A DNA stretch of 19,226 bases from an uncultured Eubacteriales bacterium (GCA_900548625.1 URLO01000043.1:1-19226), one strand, 5' to 3'. Counted from the stretch's first letter, positions 1 to 6,920 are shown. The notes: generated by a model not told the origin, from the sequence alone. Program-made: numbers and translations.

Positions 1-174
1 TGCCCAGCAAGGGAGATAACGCATTCTGGCGCAATTTTGACCAGAAAGCATGGAAGATTTTAATCAGGTTTTAGTATTAATATCTAAATATGGATGGACG
101 CGGCATATTTGAAACACAAGATTAAATGCAGGTATTGCATTTATTTTAAAAAGAAAGAAAGGAGGAAAAAATCA

Positions 175-378
175 ATGAAAGACAAGACAACTGCGCTTAT
201 TCTCTCGATTCTGCTGGGAGGCATCGGTGTAGACCGTTTCTATCTGGGCTACACGGGCATGGGCATTCTGAAGCTGTTGACGGGAGGGTGCTTCGGCATT
301 CTGTGGCTGATCGACATTATCAACATCGCCACCGGTAAGCTTCAGCCTGCGGACGGAAGCGGGTACAAGGGCTCGTAA
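175..378 (+). CDS. TM2 domain small membrane protein
   Basis: A 67-residue membrane protein with a TM2 domain. The TM2 signature is visible as GGIGVDRFYLGY around residues 15-26, flanked by two hydrophobic segments (about residues 6-18 and 30-50) that fit a two-helix hairpin. The start is the ATG at 175 because AGGAGG at 160-165 lies nine bases upstream; an upstream in-frame ATG at 94 would add a basic, low-quality extension without a ribosome site. TM2 proteins have no agreed biochemical role in bacteria. The gene stands alone on this strand and is closed by the strong hairpin at 429-461. Family assignment is firm; function is unknown. Confidence 0.88.
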   Translation: MKDKTTALILSILLGGIGVDRFYLGYTGMGILKLLTGGCFGILWLIDIINIATGKLQPADGSGYKGS

Positions 379-422
379 CAGAGCTCCCTTGAACACGCGC
401 AAACAGTGGCTCGCCTGCGCAT

Positions 423-461
423 AAAAAGGTCCCCGGTTCCCGAAAGGAACCGGGGACTTTT
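423..461. terminator. Bidirectional intrinsic terminator
   Basis: Perfect 12-bp stem GTCCCCGGTTCC (429-440) with GGAACCGGGGAC (446-457), five-base loop, followed by TTTT on the + strand and preceded by AAAAA at 423-427, which is a T run on the - strand. It lies between two convergent genes (TM2 protein on +, transglutaminase-like on -, whose stop codon is at 460-462), so it can serve both. Confidence 0.88.
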
Positions 462-1920
462 ACGCGGCATCGGCAAGCTGAGCATCTGTGTCAGGCTCCA
501 GTGTCATGTAAAAAATGTTGGAGTCCTCTTCATAAATTGGGACGTAGGAGTAGTAGAGAGATTCGACGTTGTTTGCATACTGCCATCCGTCGAGCGAGTC
601 GATGAGGGTGGAGCAGAGTGTGCTCAGGTCGTCTTCATCCTCAAACTGGAGCGACAAATAGCCGGTGCGATAATAGGCTTCGCTGAACAGTGTGTCCAGA
701 AGCTCGCTGTAGTCCGCTCCGGCGGCAACGTACAGCCCATTCAGAGCGTAGTAATTCATATCTGCGGCGTCTGCCTCCGGCAGCCCGCCGCACCACACGA
801 TGCACTCGTCCACGACCGGATAGGTTCGGAGAAGCAGCTTGTTCGGGACATTGCAGTACAGGTGCAGCGTGAGCGGCTCCTCGCCGTCCTCATAAAGATT
901 GGCGGTGACATCGAGTGTGTAATACGCTCCGTCAAGCTCCACAAGATTCCACGCATGACCGATGCTGCCGTCAGAAGGGTAACCCGCGACGCTGAGACAG
1001 GGGACATCCAGCTCGCGCAGCGCCCACGTGACGGCGTAGGCGACACCGTCACACTTTGCACGGCCGTTTACAAGCGCACCGTAGGCATTTTCTGCATGGC
1101 GGATATCCATGTCATATGTGCAGGTCGTGGTGAGGTAATCAAAGACCAGATATTCTCGCTCCAGCGCCGAAAGCCCCACGGAGCCATCCCTCAGCTCGTC
1201 AATGACAGCAAGGCAGGCATTGGTCGCTTTCTGATACTCCGCGTGCTTCATGCGGTAGGGAAGCGTGACAGTTATCACATCGCCTGTGAGATAGCCCGTC
1301 GTATAGCGGACGGGCATGCCGAAATCGACCTGCAAAAGCTCCGGACAGTCCAGCTCCAGCAGATAAAAAATATTTGAAAGAGTGTCCACGGAGACATGCT
1401 CCGGCATAGCGCATTCCAGATCAAAGCGCATGGCGGCCTCGTAGAGCAGACATGCGACGTTCAGCTCCTCCGTACTGAGCTTGTTCAGATAATAGTACGA
1501 GGAAAAATCAGGGAAGATCTCCTCCGCGCGAAGATAGGCCGTTGCGCTGCCTACCGGTGCATCCGCGGAATCCGGCTGGGACGCGGGATGAGAAGAAGGT
1601 GCGGCATCATCAAAATCAGCGACAGCAGAAAAAGCAGGTGTGATGTTGGTAGAGCGAGGCTCGGAGCTGAGAGAAAAAATGAGTGCAATGCCCAGCCGGC
1701 CGACCAGGACAAGCAGTGTAAGCACAATTGTCAACATAGGCGTGGAGCGCTTGCGCCGTGACGGAGTGGTGGGGGACAGCGGCGTGAAGCCGGGGCGGAC
1801 AGGCGCGCCATCGTGACTGCAATGCAGGTCAGCCTCAGAGAAAGCAGATACGCGCTCACCGCAGCTTGGGCAGACAGTGCAGGTGTTCGGGATGAAGTCC
1901 AGACAGAATGGGCATATCAT
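460..1920 (-). CDS. Zinc-ribbon, membrane-anchored transglutaminase-like protein
   Basis: A 486-residue protein. Seen in order: an N-terminal CxxC...CxxC zinc-ribbon (C3, C6, C17, C20), a basic linker (RRKR near 55-58), one transmembrane helix at about 62-84, a low-complexity Ser/Pro/Asp linker (about 86-125), then a transglutaminase-like core. The cysteine-protease-type triad is recognisable as C290 in AKCDGVAYA, H322 in GHAWN and D337 in LDVTA. This resembles the transglutaminase_core family of Clostridia in which a zinc ribbon faces the cytoplasm and the enzyme domain faces outside. The substrate is unknown; cell-wall peptide hydrolysis or crosslinking are family possibilities only. AAGGAGG precedes the ATG, and a candidate promoter lies at 1971-1999. 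It follows rplL on the same strand but behind a terminator, so it is probably an independent unit. Confidence 0.82.
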   Translation of the reverse strand: MICPFCLDFIPNTCTVCPSCGERVSAFSEADLHCSHDGAPVRPGFTPLSPTTPSRRKRSTPMLTIVLTLLVLVGRLGIALIFSLSSEPRSTNITPAFSAVADFDDAAPSSHPASQPDSADAPVGSATAYLRAEEIFPDFSSYYYLNKLSTEELNVACLLYEAAMRFDLECAMPEHVSVDTLSNIFYLLELDCPELLQVDFGMPVRYTTGYLTGDVITVTLPYRMKHAEYQKATNACLAVIDELRDGSVGLSALEREYLVFDYLTTTCTYDMDIRHAENAYGALVNGRAKCDGVAYAVTWALRELDVPCLSVAGYPSDGSIGHAWNLVELDGAYYTLDVTANLYEDGEEPLTLHLYCNVPNKLLLRTYPVVDECIVWCGGLPEADAADMNYYALNGLYVAAGADYSELLDTLFSEAYYRTGYLSLQFEDEDDLSTLCSTLIDSLDGWQYANNVESLYYSYVPIYEEDSNIFYMTLEPDTDAQLADAA

Positions 1921-1970
1921 GGCGCGGCCTCCTTAAAATGGAATCGTTCGTCGGCGTGTGGCTCTAAACC

Positions 1971-1999
1971 ACTGTACCATGCAGAGAAGAAATTTGCAA
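1971..1999 (-). promoter_or_regulatory. Candidate sigma-70 type promoter for the transglutaminase-like gene
   Basis: Read on the - strand: TTGCAA (1994-1999), 17-base spacer, TACAGT (1971-1976). It lies between the rplL terminator and the gene start at 1920, about 50 bases upstream of the ATG. Confidence 0.55.
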
Positions 2000-2008
2000 T
2001 GCAAAGAC

Positions 2009-2043
2009 GAAAAAACACCCGCACGATTTTCGTGCGGGTGTTT
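2009..2043 (-). terminator. Intrinsic terminator after rplL
   Basis: Stem of CACCCGCACG (2016-2025) with CGTGCGGGTG (2031-2040), extended by AAA/TTT, five-base loop. On the - strand it is followed by a run of six T. It lies about 20 bases past the rplL stop and closes the ribosomal protein operon. Confidence 0.88.
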
Positions 2044-2063
2044 GCATACCGTGAAAGGCGAGA

Positions 2064-2435
2064 TTACTTGACCTCGACTTCTGCGCCAGCTTCCTTGAGC
2101 TCGGCAGCGATCTTCTCGGCATCTTCCTTGGAGATGGCTTCCTTCAGGGTCTTCGGAGCGTTGTCAACGATCTCCTTGGCTTCCTTCAGGCCCAGGCCGG
2201 TCAGAGCACGGACGACCTTGATGACACCGATCTTGTTGGCGCCAGCGGACTTCAGGACAACGTCAAACTCGGTCTTCTCTTCAACAGCCTCAGCAGCGCC
2301 GGCAGCGGGAGCAGCAACAGCGGCAGCAGCGGCGGAAACGCCGAAGGTCTCTTCCAGAGCGTGGACGAGCTCAGCCAGCTCAACAACAGTAAGGCCCTTA
2401 ACTTCTTCAATCAGAGCAGCGATCTTTTCAGACAT
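2064..2435 (-). CDS. rplL: 50S ribosomal protein L7/L12
   Basis: A 123-residue acidic stalk protein that forms dimers on L10 and recruits translation factors to the ribosome. The N-terminal dimerisation helices (about 1-33), the Ala-rich hinge (about 34-52: AAAAAVAAPAAGAAEA) and the conserved C-terminal domain are all visible; the factor-binding stretch reads KIGVIKVVRALTGLGLKEAK. Length matches the family. An AGGAGGAT ribosome site precedes the ATG. It follows rplJ by 38 bases and is cotranscribed with it from the promoter at 3140-3167 under L10-leader control. The usual downstream partner rpoB is absent: a strong terminator follows directly. Confidence 0.98.
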   Translation of the reverse strand: MSEKIAALIEEVKGLTVVELAELVHALEETFGVSAAAAAVAAPAAGAAEAVEEKTEFDVVLKSAGANKIGVIKVVRALTGLGLKEAKEIVDNAPKTLKEAISKEDAEKIAAELKEAGAEVEVK

Positions 2436-2473
2436 GATAATATCCTCCTAAATGTATAGTTTTGAATTTTGGA

Positions 2474-2998
2474 TTATTCCGCAGCGGGTTCTGCGGCGGG
2501 GCCTTCCTTCTGGGCGCGGATCTGGTCCAGAACGAAAGCGAGGGAAGAAATGGGAGCCAAGAAGGTGCCCAGGACCTGCGCGACGAGCGCATCCTTGCTG
2601 GGCAGTTCGCCGAAGCCCTGCAGCTGCTCGATGCTCATGACAGAGCCTTCGACAAAGCCGCCCTTGAGGCTGACGATGTTCTTGTTCTTCTTAGCAAATT
2701 CGCATACGATACGAGCCGGAGCGATGGGGTCACCGCTGGTGCAGGCCATGGAAGTGGTGCCATTGAGCAGCTCATCAAACTGATTGTAACCGGCCTTGTT
2801 GGCGGCAAATCTGGTCAGCGTGTTCTTGACGACCGTGTATTCCACACCCGCTTCGCGGAACTTTCTGCGGAGCTCGGTATCCTGTGCGACAGTGATGCCC
2901 TTGTAGTCGACGAAAACCGCAGAAGTGGAATTCTGAAGCTTCTCGGCCAGTGCATCAACGATTGCCTTTTTGCTTTCCAGTACCTTTGCGTTGGGCAT
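2474..2998 (-). CDS. rplJ: 50S ribosomal protein L10
   Basis: A 174-residue protein that anchors L7/L12 dimers at the base of the ribosomal stalk. The N-terminus (MPNAKVLESKKAIVDALAEK) and VFVDYKGITVAQDTELRRKFR match L10. The C-terminal helix that binds L12 ends in an AAEPAAE tail. I place the start at 2998 because GGAGGTGA lies eight bases upstream; extending the frame to 3100 would run through the structured L10 leader and gives no L10-like residues. In Firmicutes, L10 (with L7/L12) represses its own operon by binding the leader, which is present here at 3020-3133. Confidence 0.97.
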   Translation of the reverse strand: MPNAKVLESKKAIVDALAEKLQNSTSAVFVDYKGITVAQDTELRRKFREAGVEYTVVKNTLTRFAANKAGYNQFDELLNGTTSMACTSGDPIAPARIVCEFAKKNKNIVSLKGGFVEGSVMSIEQLQGFGELPSKDALVAQVLGTFLAPISSLAFVLDQIRAQKEGPAAEPAAE

Positions 2999-3019
2999 GT
3001 GTGTCACCTCCGATGAAAT

Positions 3020-3054
3020 AAAAAGTGTCCTCATGCCAAAAGACATGAGGACAC
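3020..3054 (-). terminator. Attenuator hairpin in the L10 leader
   Basis: On the - strand GTGTCCTCATG pairs with CATGAGGACAC (11 bp, 3025-3035 with 3044-3054; eight-base loop), followed at once by TTTTT (3024-3020). It sits about 20 bases before the rplJ start and has the form of an intrinsic terminator inside a leader, so it is likely the conditional stop used for autoregulation. Confidence 0.82.
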
Positions 3055-3133
3055 AAAATGACTGATCATTCCGCGAACCTCGGCAGGATGGAAGAACCAT
3101 TATGGCATGAAGCCTCCTGCTGTCTTTGGCAGC
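3020..3133 (-). ncRNA. L10 ribosomal protein leader (autoregulatory 5' UTR)
   Basis: The about 130-base space between the rplJ promoter and start carries the hallmarks of the L10 leader family (Rfam L10_leader). On the - strand it reads GCCAAAGACAGCAGGAGG near the 5' end and, further on, ATCCTGCCGAGGTTC; the CAGCAGG and CCTGC segments can pair to form the conserved core. The 3' end is the terminator hairpin at 3020-3054. Established role: excess L10/L12 binds the leader and favours termination. Matching is by eye; a covariance-model search would settle it. Confidence 0.85.
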
Positions 3134-3139
3134 TAGACT

Positions 3140-3167
3140 ATTATAGCAAATAACGGGGAAATGTCAA
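3140..3167 (-). promoter_or_regulatory. Promoter for rplJ-rplL
   Basis: On the - strand: TTGACA (3162-3167), 16-base spacer, TATAAT (3140-3145), both perfect consensus hexamers. It lies between rplA and the L10 leader, giving rplJL a start separate from the upstream rpmG-secE-nusG-rplKA unit. Confidence 0.9.
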
Positions 3168-3206
3168 GTGCAAATTGCAAGAATCCGCGGAAAAAAGTCG
3201 CGATAA

Positions 3207-3896
3207 TTACAGCTTTGCAGTGGAAACCTTGACGCCGGGGCCCATGGTGGAGGCCAGGACGCAGCTTCTGATATACTGACCCTTGGCAGCGGCGGGCTTG
3301 GCCTTGACGATCGCACCCATCAGAGCATTGAAGTTCTCGCTGAGCTTCTCGGGGCCGAAGGAAGCCTTGCCGATCGGGCAGTGGATGATGTTGGTCTTGT
3401 CGAGACGGTACTCGATCTTACCGGCCTTGATTTCCTTGACGGCAGCGCCGACGTTCGGAGTGACGGTGCCGGCCTTGGGGGAGGGCATGAGGCCCTTCGG
3501 GCCGAGGACCTTACCAAGACGGCCAACGATGCCCATCATGTCGGGAGAGGCAACGACGACGTCGAAGTCAAACCAGTTTTCCTTCTGGATCTTCTCGACC
3601 AGCTCCATGCCGCCGGCGTAGTCCGCGCCTGCGTCGAGAGCTTCCTGAAGCTTCGCGTCCTTTGCAAAGACGAGGACCTTGCGGGTCTTGCCGGTGCCGT
3701 TCGGGAGAACGATGGCGCCGCGGACCTGCTGGTCGGCGTGACGGGAGTCAACGCCCAGCTTGACATGGACTTCGATGGTCTCGTCGAATTTGGCGGTTGC
3801 AGTCTTGACGACCAGATCCATGGCGTCAGCAACCTCATACTGCATACTGCGATCGATCAGCTTGGCGCTGTCGACGTATTTTTTACCTTTGAACAA
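3207..3896 (-). CDS. rplA: 50S ribosomal protein L1 (TTG start)
   Basis: A 229-residue protein of the mobile L1 stalk, which helps release deacylated tRNA from the E site and in many bacteria represses the rplKA mRNA. Recognisable segments are FKGKKYVDSAKL at the N-terminus, VRGAIVLPNGTGKTRKVLVFA, GRLGKVLGPKGLMPSPKAGTV and the C-terminal GPGVKVSTAKL. I choose the TTG at 3896: AAGGAGG lies eight bases upstream, the resulting length is normal for L1, and no ATG is suitably placed. The ATG at 3938 would overrun the ribosome site and add 14 unrelated residues. It follows rplK by 100 bases. Confidence 0.96.
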   Translation of the reverse strand: MFKGKKYVDSAKLIDRSMQYEVADAMDLVVKTATAKFDETIEVHVKLGVDSRHADQQVRGAIVLPNGTGKTRKVLVFAKDAKLQEALDAGADYAGGMELVEKIQKENWFDFDVVVASPDMMGIVGRLGKVLGPKGLMPSPKAGTVTPNVGAAVKEIKAGKIEYRLDKTNIIHCPIGKASFGPEKLSENFNALMGAIVKAKPAAAKGQYIRSCVLASTMGPGVKVSTAKL

Positions 3897-3996
3897 TGTA
3901 ATATCCTCCTTAGTGGTGATTCGGAATAATCCTCCCACGTATTTATGAGGCTCGGCCTATTGCCGAGGCACTCGGTCAAGTCTGATTTTTTCCAGC

Positions 3997-4422
3997 TCAG
4001 TCGACGACGGTGATGCCCATGCTGCGGCAGGTGCCGGCGACCTGGGTCATAGCGGCCTCGATGGTGGTGGCGGTCAGGTCGGGCATCTTCTTCTCGGCGA
4101 TCTCCTTGACCTGTGCTTTGGTGATGGTAGCGACCTTGTCCTTGTTGGGCACGCCGGAACCCTTCTCGATACCCAGCGTCTTCAGAACGAGCGTCGGGGT
4201 CGGGGGGGTCTTGGTGACGAAGGTGAAGCTGCGGTCGGCATAAACCGTGATGATGACGGGGATCTTAAAGCCGGCCTGATCCTTCGTGCGCTCGTTGAAT
4301 TCCTTGATGAACTGGGAAATATTCACGCCGTGCTGGCCGAGAGCCGGGCCGACAGGGGGCGAAGCGGTCGCCTTCGCGGCGGGAATCTGAAGCTTGATAT
4401 AACCTGTAACTTTCTGTGCCAT
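3997..4422 (-). CDS. rplK: 50S ribosomal protein L11
   Basis: A 141-residue protein of the GTPase-associated centre that contacts 23S rRNA and translation factors. The N-terminal domain shows GYIKLQIPAAKATASPPVGPALGQHGVNI, with the conserved Pro-rich segment, and the C-terminal RNA-binding domain shows KDKVATITKAQVKEIAEKKM and GTCRSMGITV. I start at the ATG at 4422, eight bases after AGGAGG, rather than the GTG at 4431, which overlaps the ribosome site. It lies downstream of nusG across a 92-base gap that contains three small stem-loops. Confidence 0.98.
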   Translation of the reverse strand: MAQKVTGYIKLQIPAAKATASPPVGPALGQHGVNISQFIKEFNERTKDQAGFKIPVIITVYADRSFTFVTKTPPTPTLVLKTLGIEKGSGVPNKDKVATITKAQVKEIAEKKMPDLTATTIEAAMTQVAGTCRSMGITVVD

Positions 4423-4514
4423 GATAAGCACCTCCTGAATAGATGTGGTGATACGCCGTGGCGTATTTTTGGCGGGGACGCAGCCCCTCCCACGTTGCTG
4501 CCGTGCGGCAGAAC

Positions 4515-5039
4515 TTACTCGCTGACGAGCTCGACCTGGTCAAGCTCCAGCTCAACGGGCGTTTCGCGGCCAAACATGGACACGATCACGCGGACCTTGT
4601 TCTTTTCGATATCCACCATATCCACGACACCGATGAAGCTTGTCAGCGGGCCGTCGCAGACCTTGACGTTGTCGCCCTCGGAGTATGCGACCACGATCTC
4701 GTGCTTCTCCACGCCAAGCTGCTGAACCTCGTCCTCGGTGAGGGGGGTGGGCTTGGTGCCGGAGCCGACGAAACCAGTGACGCCGCGGACGTTCTTGATG
4801 ATGTACCACGCCTCGTCGGACATGATCATCTTCACCAGAACATAGCCGGGGAAAACCTTGCGGTCATACGTCTTGGGACCGTTTTCGGTGATCTCGGTCA
4901 CGGTCTCCATCGGGATGGAAACGACGTGGATGAGATCCTCAAGATGGCGGGTCTCGATGGTTTTTTCAATGGTGGCCTTTACGGTATTTTCATAGCCGGA
5001 ATAGGTATGCACAACATACCATTTTGCATTCTCCGCCAT
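4515..5039 (-). CDS. nusG: Transcription termination/antitermination factor NusG
   Basis: A 174-residue elongation factor that binds the RNA polymerase clamp and links it to ribosomes or Rho. The NGN domain occupies about residues 5-105 (KWYVVHTYSGYENTVK at the start, FPGYVLVKM in the middle, GVTGFVGSGTKPTPL near its end). The KOW domain occupies about 118-172 (EGDNVKVCDGPLTSFIGVV). Length fits the family. It starts nine bases after the secE stop, with GGAGG/AAGGAA just upstream, partly inside the secE stop region, so the two are probably translationally coupled. Confidence 0.97.
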   Translation of the reverse strand: MAENAKWYVVHTYSGYENTVKATIEKTIETRHLEDLIHVVSIPMETVTEITENGPKTYDRKVFPGYVLVKMIMSDEAWYIIKNVRGVTGFVGSGTKPTPLTEDEVQQLGVEKHEIVVAYSEGDNVKVCDGPLTSFIGVVDMVDIEKNKVRVIVSMFGRETPVELELDQVELVSE

Positions 5040-5048
5040 GACGTTTCC

Positions 5049-5291
5049 TTAACCTCCGATGAGGCCGGGCAGGGACAGGATGCCGTCTACGACGAGGGTG
5101 CCGACAGCATCAAAGACCCAAATGCAAATACCGACGACCAGAACGCACGCCAGAACAATGAGCGTGTTGTTGATCATCTGGCTCCTGGTAGGCCATACGA
5201 CCTTTTTCAGCTCGCTCTTCATTTCACGGAACCAGCGGCTGATGCGTTTGCCTGTGCGGGCAAAGAAGTTTTCCTTTTTTGCTTCTGCCAT
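5049..5291 (-). CDS. secE: Preprotein translocase subunit SecE
   Basis: An 80-residue single-span SecE, the clamp-like subunit of the SecYEG channel. The cytoplasmic amphipathic helix contains the family motif FREMKSELKKVVWPTRSQ (about residues 22-39), followed by one membrane helix (about 44-64). The ATG at 5291 is chosen because AAAGGGTG lies about seven bases upstream; the GTG at 5300 overlaps that site. It sits between rpmG and nusG, the standard bacterial order, with no tRNA-Trp in between as is seen in some genomes. Confidence 0.96.
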   Translation of the reverse strand: MAEAKKENFFARTGKRISRWFREMKSELKKVVWPTRSQMINNTLIVLACVLVVGICIWVFDAVGTLVVDGILSLPGLIGG

Positions 5292-5327
5292 GATTTTCAC
5301 CCTTTCTGTAATGCGGTTTTCACTGCC

Positions 5328-5477
5328 TTACTTCGTCTCGCTGTGAACCGTGTGCTTCTTGCAGAATCTGCAATACTTCTTCATCTCGAGACGGTCGGGA
5401 TCGTTCTTCTTGTTTTTCATGGTGTTGTAGTTTCTCTGCTTGCATTCGTTGCATCTGAGTGTGATCTTTACGCGCAT
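5328..5477 (-). CDS. rpmG: 50S ribosomal protein L33, zinc-binding form
   Basis: A 49-residue L33. It begins MRVKITLRCNECKQRNY and carries two CxxC pairs (C9/C12 and C36/C39), which marks the zinc-binding (C+) paralogue. KNKKNDPDRLEMKKYC is the conserved centre. AAGGAGGTG stands seven bases before the ATG at 5477. It is the first gene of the rpmG-secE-nusG-rplK-rplA block, transcribed from the promoter at 5613-5641 after an untranslated leader of about 130 bases. Confidence 0.96.
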   Translation of the reverse strand: MRVKITLRCNECKQRNYNTMKNKKNDPDRLEMKKYCRFCKKHTVHSETK

Positions 5478-5612
5478 TTTTCGGCACCTCCTTAAATCAT
5501 TGCCTCCCTGTATCACTGCGGCTATTCATAAATTTTAGATGACGCCGAAACTACATGGCGTCGTCCGCAGCGGAAAATGGGCATAGCTATACCCAAAATC
5601 GCAGGTAGAGTT

Positions 5613-5641
5613 ATACTAGCACATCCGCTGCCGCAGGTCAA
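5613..5641 (-). promoter_or_regulatory. Promoter for rpmG-secE-nusG-rplKA
   Basis: On the - strand: TTGACC (5636-5641), 17-base spacer, TAGTAT (5613-5618). The expected start near 5606 leaves a leader of about 130 bases that contains a near-palindrome (5579-5594) and a six-pair hairpin (5541-5546 with 5557-5562). It is divergent from the ruvX promoter, with only about 29 bases between the two -35 boxes. Confidence 0.75.
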
Positions 5642-5670
5642 CCGCTTTTTTCAAAAATTTCAGAGAAATG

Positions 5671-5699
5671 TTGCGCATCCGATGGGGGAATGCTACAAT
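5671..5699 (+). promoter_or_regulatory. Promoter for ruvX-DUF2461 operon
   Basis: TTGCGC (5671-5676), 17-base spacer, TACAAT (5694-5699), 34 bases before the ruvX start. It is divergent from the ribosomal protein promoter at 5613-5641. Confidence 0.7.
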
Positions 5700-5733
5700 A
5701 TACGCGAAAACGGAAAGCAGAGAGGTACAAAAT

Positions 5734-6156
5734 ATGAGGATCATGGCCATCGACTACGGCGACGCGCGCACCGGGATCGCGATCTCGGATGCACTGGGGA
5801 TGCTGACGGGCACGACCACGGTCATCCACAGCTGGAACGCAGAAAAAACGGCGCAGGAGATCGTGCGCCTTGTGCGGGAAAACGGCGTGGAGCGGATCGT
5901 GATGGGCTTCCCGCGCAACATGGACGGTACGGAGGGGCCGCGCGCGGATCTCTACCGCGAATTTGCGGCAAAGCTGGAGAAACTTTTGGGCGAAAAAATC
6001 GTCCTATGGGATGAGCGGCGCACAACGATCGAGGCGCACCAGATCCTGTCGGAAAACAACTACCACGGCAAAAAGCGGAAAAACACAGTCGATGCCGTGG
6101 CGGCGTCACTCATTCTGGAGGGCTACCTCAGCTATCTTCGCACACACAGGGAGTAA
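5734..6156 (+). CDS. ruvX: RuvX/YqgF-type RNase H-fold nuclease
   Basis: A 140-residue RNase H-fold protein of the YqgF/RuvX family, annotated as a putative Holliday junction resolvase and shown in E. coli to act in maturation of the 5' end of 16S rRNA. The acidic catalytic residues are visible: D7 in MAIDYGDARTG, E94 in LWDERRTT and D120 in TVDAVAASLILEGYL. The family signature VMGFPRNMDGTEG spans about 57-68. The start at 5734 has an AGAGAGG ribosome site; an earlier in-frame start at 5668 would begin upstream of the promoter -35 box. It is the first gene of a three-ORF + strand unit. Confidence 0.94.
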   Translation: MRIMAIDYGDARTGIAISDALGMLTGTTTVIHSWNAEKTAQEIVRLVRENGVERIVMGFPRNMDGTEGPRADLYREFAAKLEKLLGEKIVLWDERRTTIEAHQILSENNYHGKKRKNTVDAVAASLILEGYLSYLRTHRE

Positions 6157-6164
6157 CAGAACCC

Positions 6165-6827
6165 ATGTTTACAGGCTACAGCGACAAGACCGTGGATTTC
6201 TTCTGGGACATCCGCTTCAACAATTCCCGCGAGTGGTTTCACCCGCGCAAGGAACAGTTCAACGACTATATTATGACCCCGACCAAGGCGCTCTCGGGCG
6301 AGCTTTACGACTGGCTGACGCAGACCTATCCCGACCTGCATTTGAATCTGCACATCTCCAAGATCTATCGCGATGCCAGACGGCTGTTCGGCCGCGGGCC
6401 GCTCAAGGATCGCATCTGGTTCTCGTTTCAGAACGAGCTGGAGGGGCGCGCCAACGCGCCGTGTCTCTGGTTTGAGGTGGGCTGCGAGGGATACAGCTAC
6501 GGCTTTGGCTACTGGTGCGAGCCGAGCGCGGCGGCGCGCTTCCGCAAGCTCGCCGACCGGAACGTAAAAGAGCTGGAGGCGCTTGCAAAGAAGCTGGAGC
6601 AGCAGGATGTGTTCCTCCTGCATGGGCCGGAGTATGCACGCGCCAAGGGCCATGCGGACGATGCGATCGCGGGCTGGTACAACCGGCGCTCGTTTTCCAT
6701 CGTCTGTGAGCGCAGCTATGACGCGCTTTCCTATTCCAGGGAGCTGCTGGATGCGGTGAAGGACGGCTTCCGTTTTTTGATGCCGTATTATCAGTACTTT
6801 GACAGATCTTACCGCATGGCGGACTGA
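6165..6827 (+). CDS. DUF2461 domain protein
   Basis: A 220-residue protein of the DUF2461 (TIGR02453) family, whose function is unknown. The family's N-terminal pattern is clear: DKTVDFFWDIRFNNSREWFHPRKEQF (aromatic-rich, NN.REWF), followed by HISKIYRDARRLFGRGPLKDRIWFSF, which corresponds to the R-D-x-R-F...K segment, and GCEGYSYGFGYW. No signal peptide or membrane segment is apparent. It starts eight bases after the ruvX stop, and AGGGAGTAA overlaps that stop as its ribosome site, so the two are cotranscribed and probably coupled. Confidence 0.87.
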   Translation: MFTGYSDKTVDFFWDIRFNNSREWFHPRKEQFNDYIMTPTKALSGELYDWLTQTYPDLHLNLHISKIYRDARRLFGRGPLKDRIWFSFQNELEGRANAPCLWFEVGCEGYSYGFGYWCEPSAAARFRKLADRNVKELEALAKKLEQQDVFLLHGPEYARAKGHADDAIAGWYNRRSFSIVCERSYDALSYSRELLDAVKDGFRFLMPYYQYFDRSYRMAD

Positions 6828-6859
6828 GCTGCCGGTGCGGCGGACGAAAGGAGACGAAT

Positions 6860-6919
6860 ATGAAAAAGCACGCTGCCATTTTGCTGCTCGTCGTCGCAGC
6901 AGTCATGCTGATCGTGTAA
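6860..6919 (+). CDS. 19-residue hydrophobic micro-protein (candidate)
   Basis: A short ORF encoding MKKHAAILLLVVAAVMLIV. It has a strong ribosome site (AAAGGAGA, about six bases before the ATG) and stops one base before the stem of the terminator at 6921-6960. It lies 32 bases after the DUF2461 stop, as the last cistron of the unit. The peptide is a short basic head plus one hydrophobic helix, as in small bacterial membrane peptides. No lipobox or known family is recognised. The strong Shine-Dalgarno and tight placement argue that it is translated, but 20 codons is too short for statistical support. Confidence 0.5.
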   Translation: MKKHAAILLLVVAAVMLIV

Positions 6920-6920
6920 G

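Noticed and set aside
1..74. An open frame from position 3 to a TAG at 72-74 could be the C-terminal tail of an upstream gene.
   Set aside because: Only 23 codons, another frame is also open over most of it, and I recognise no family, so it cannot be supported.
94..174. N-terminal extension of the TM2 protein from the ATG at 94.
   Set aside because: No ribosome site there, and the AGGAGG at 160-165 clearly serves the ATG at 175.
2999..3100. A 34-residue extension of L10 to an upstream start.
   Set aside because: It runs through the L10 leader and its terminator hairpin and has no L10-like residues; GGAGGTGA fixes the start at 2998.
5478..5612. A tRNA gene in the rpmG leader or between rpmG and secE, as seen in some genomes.
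   Set aside because: No cloverleaf, TTCGA-type T-loop or CCA end is visible in either gap.
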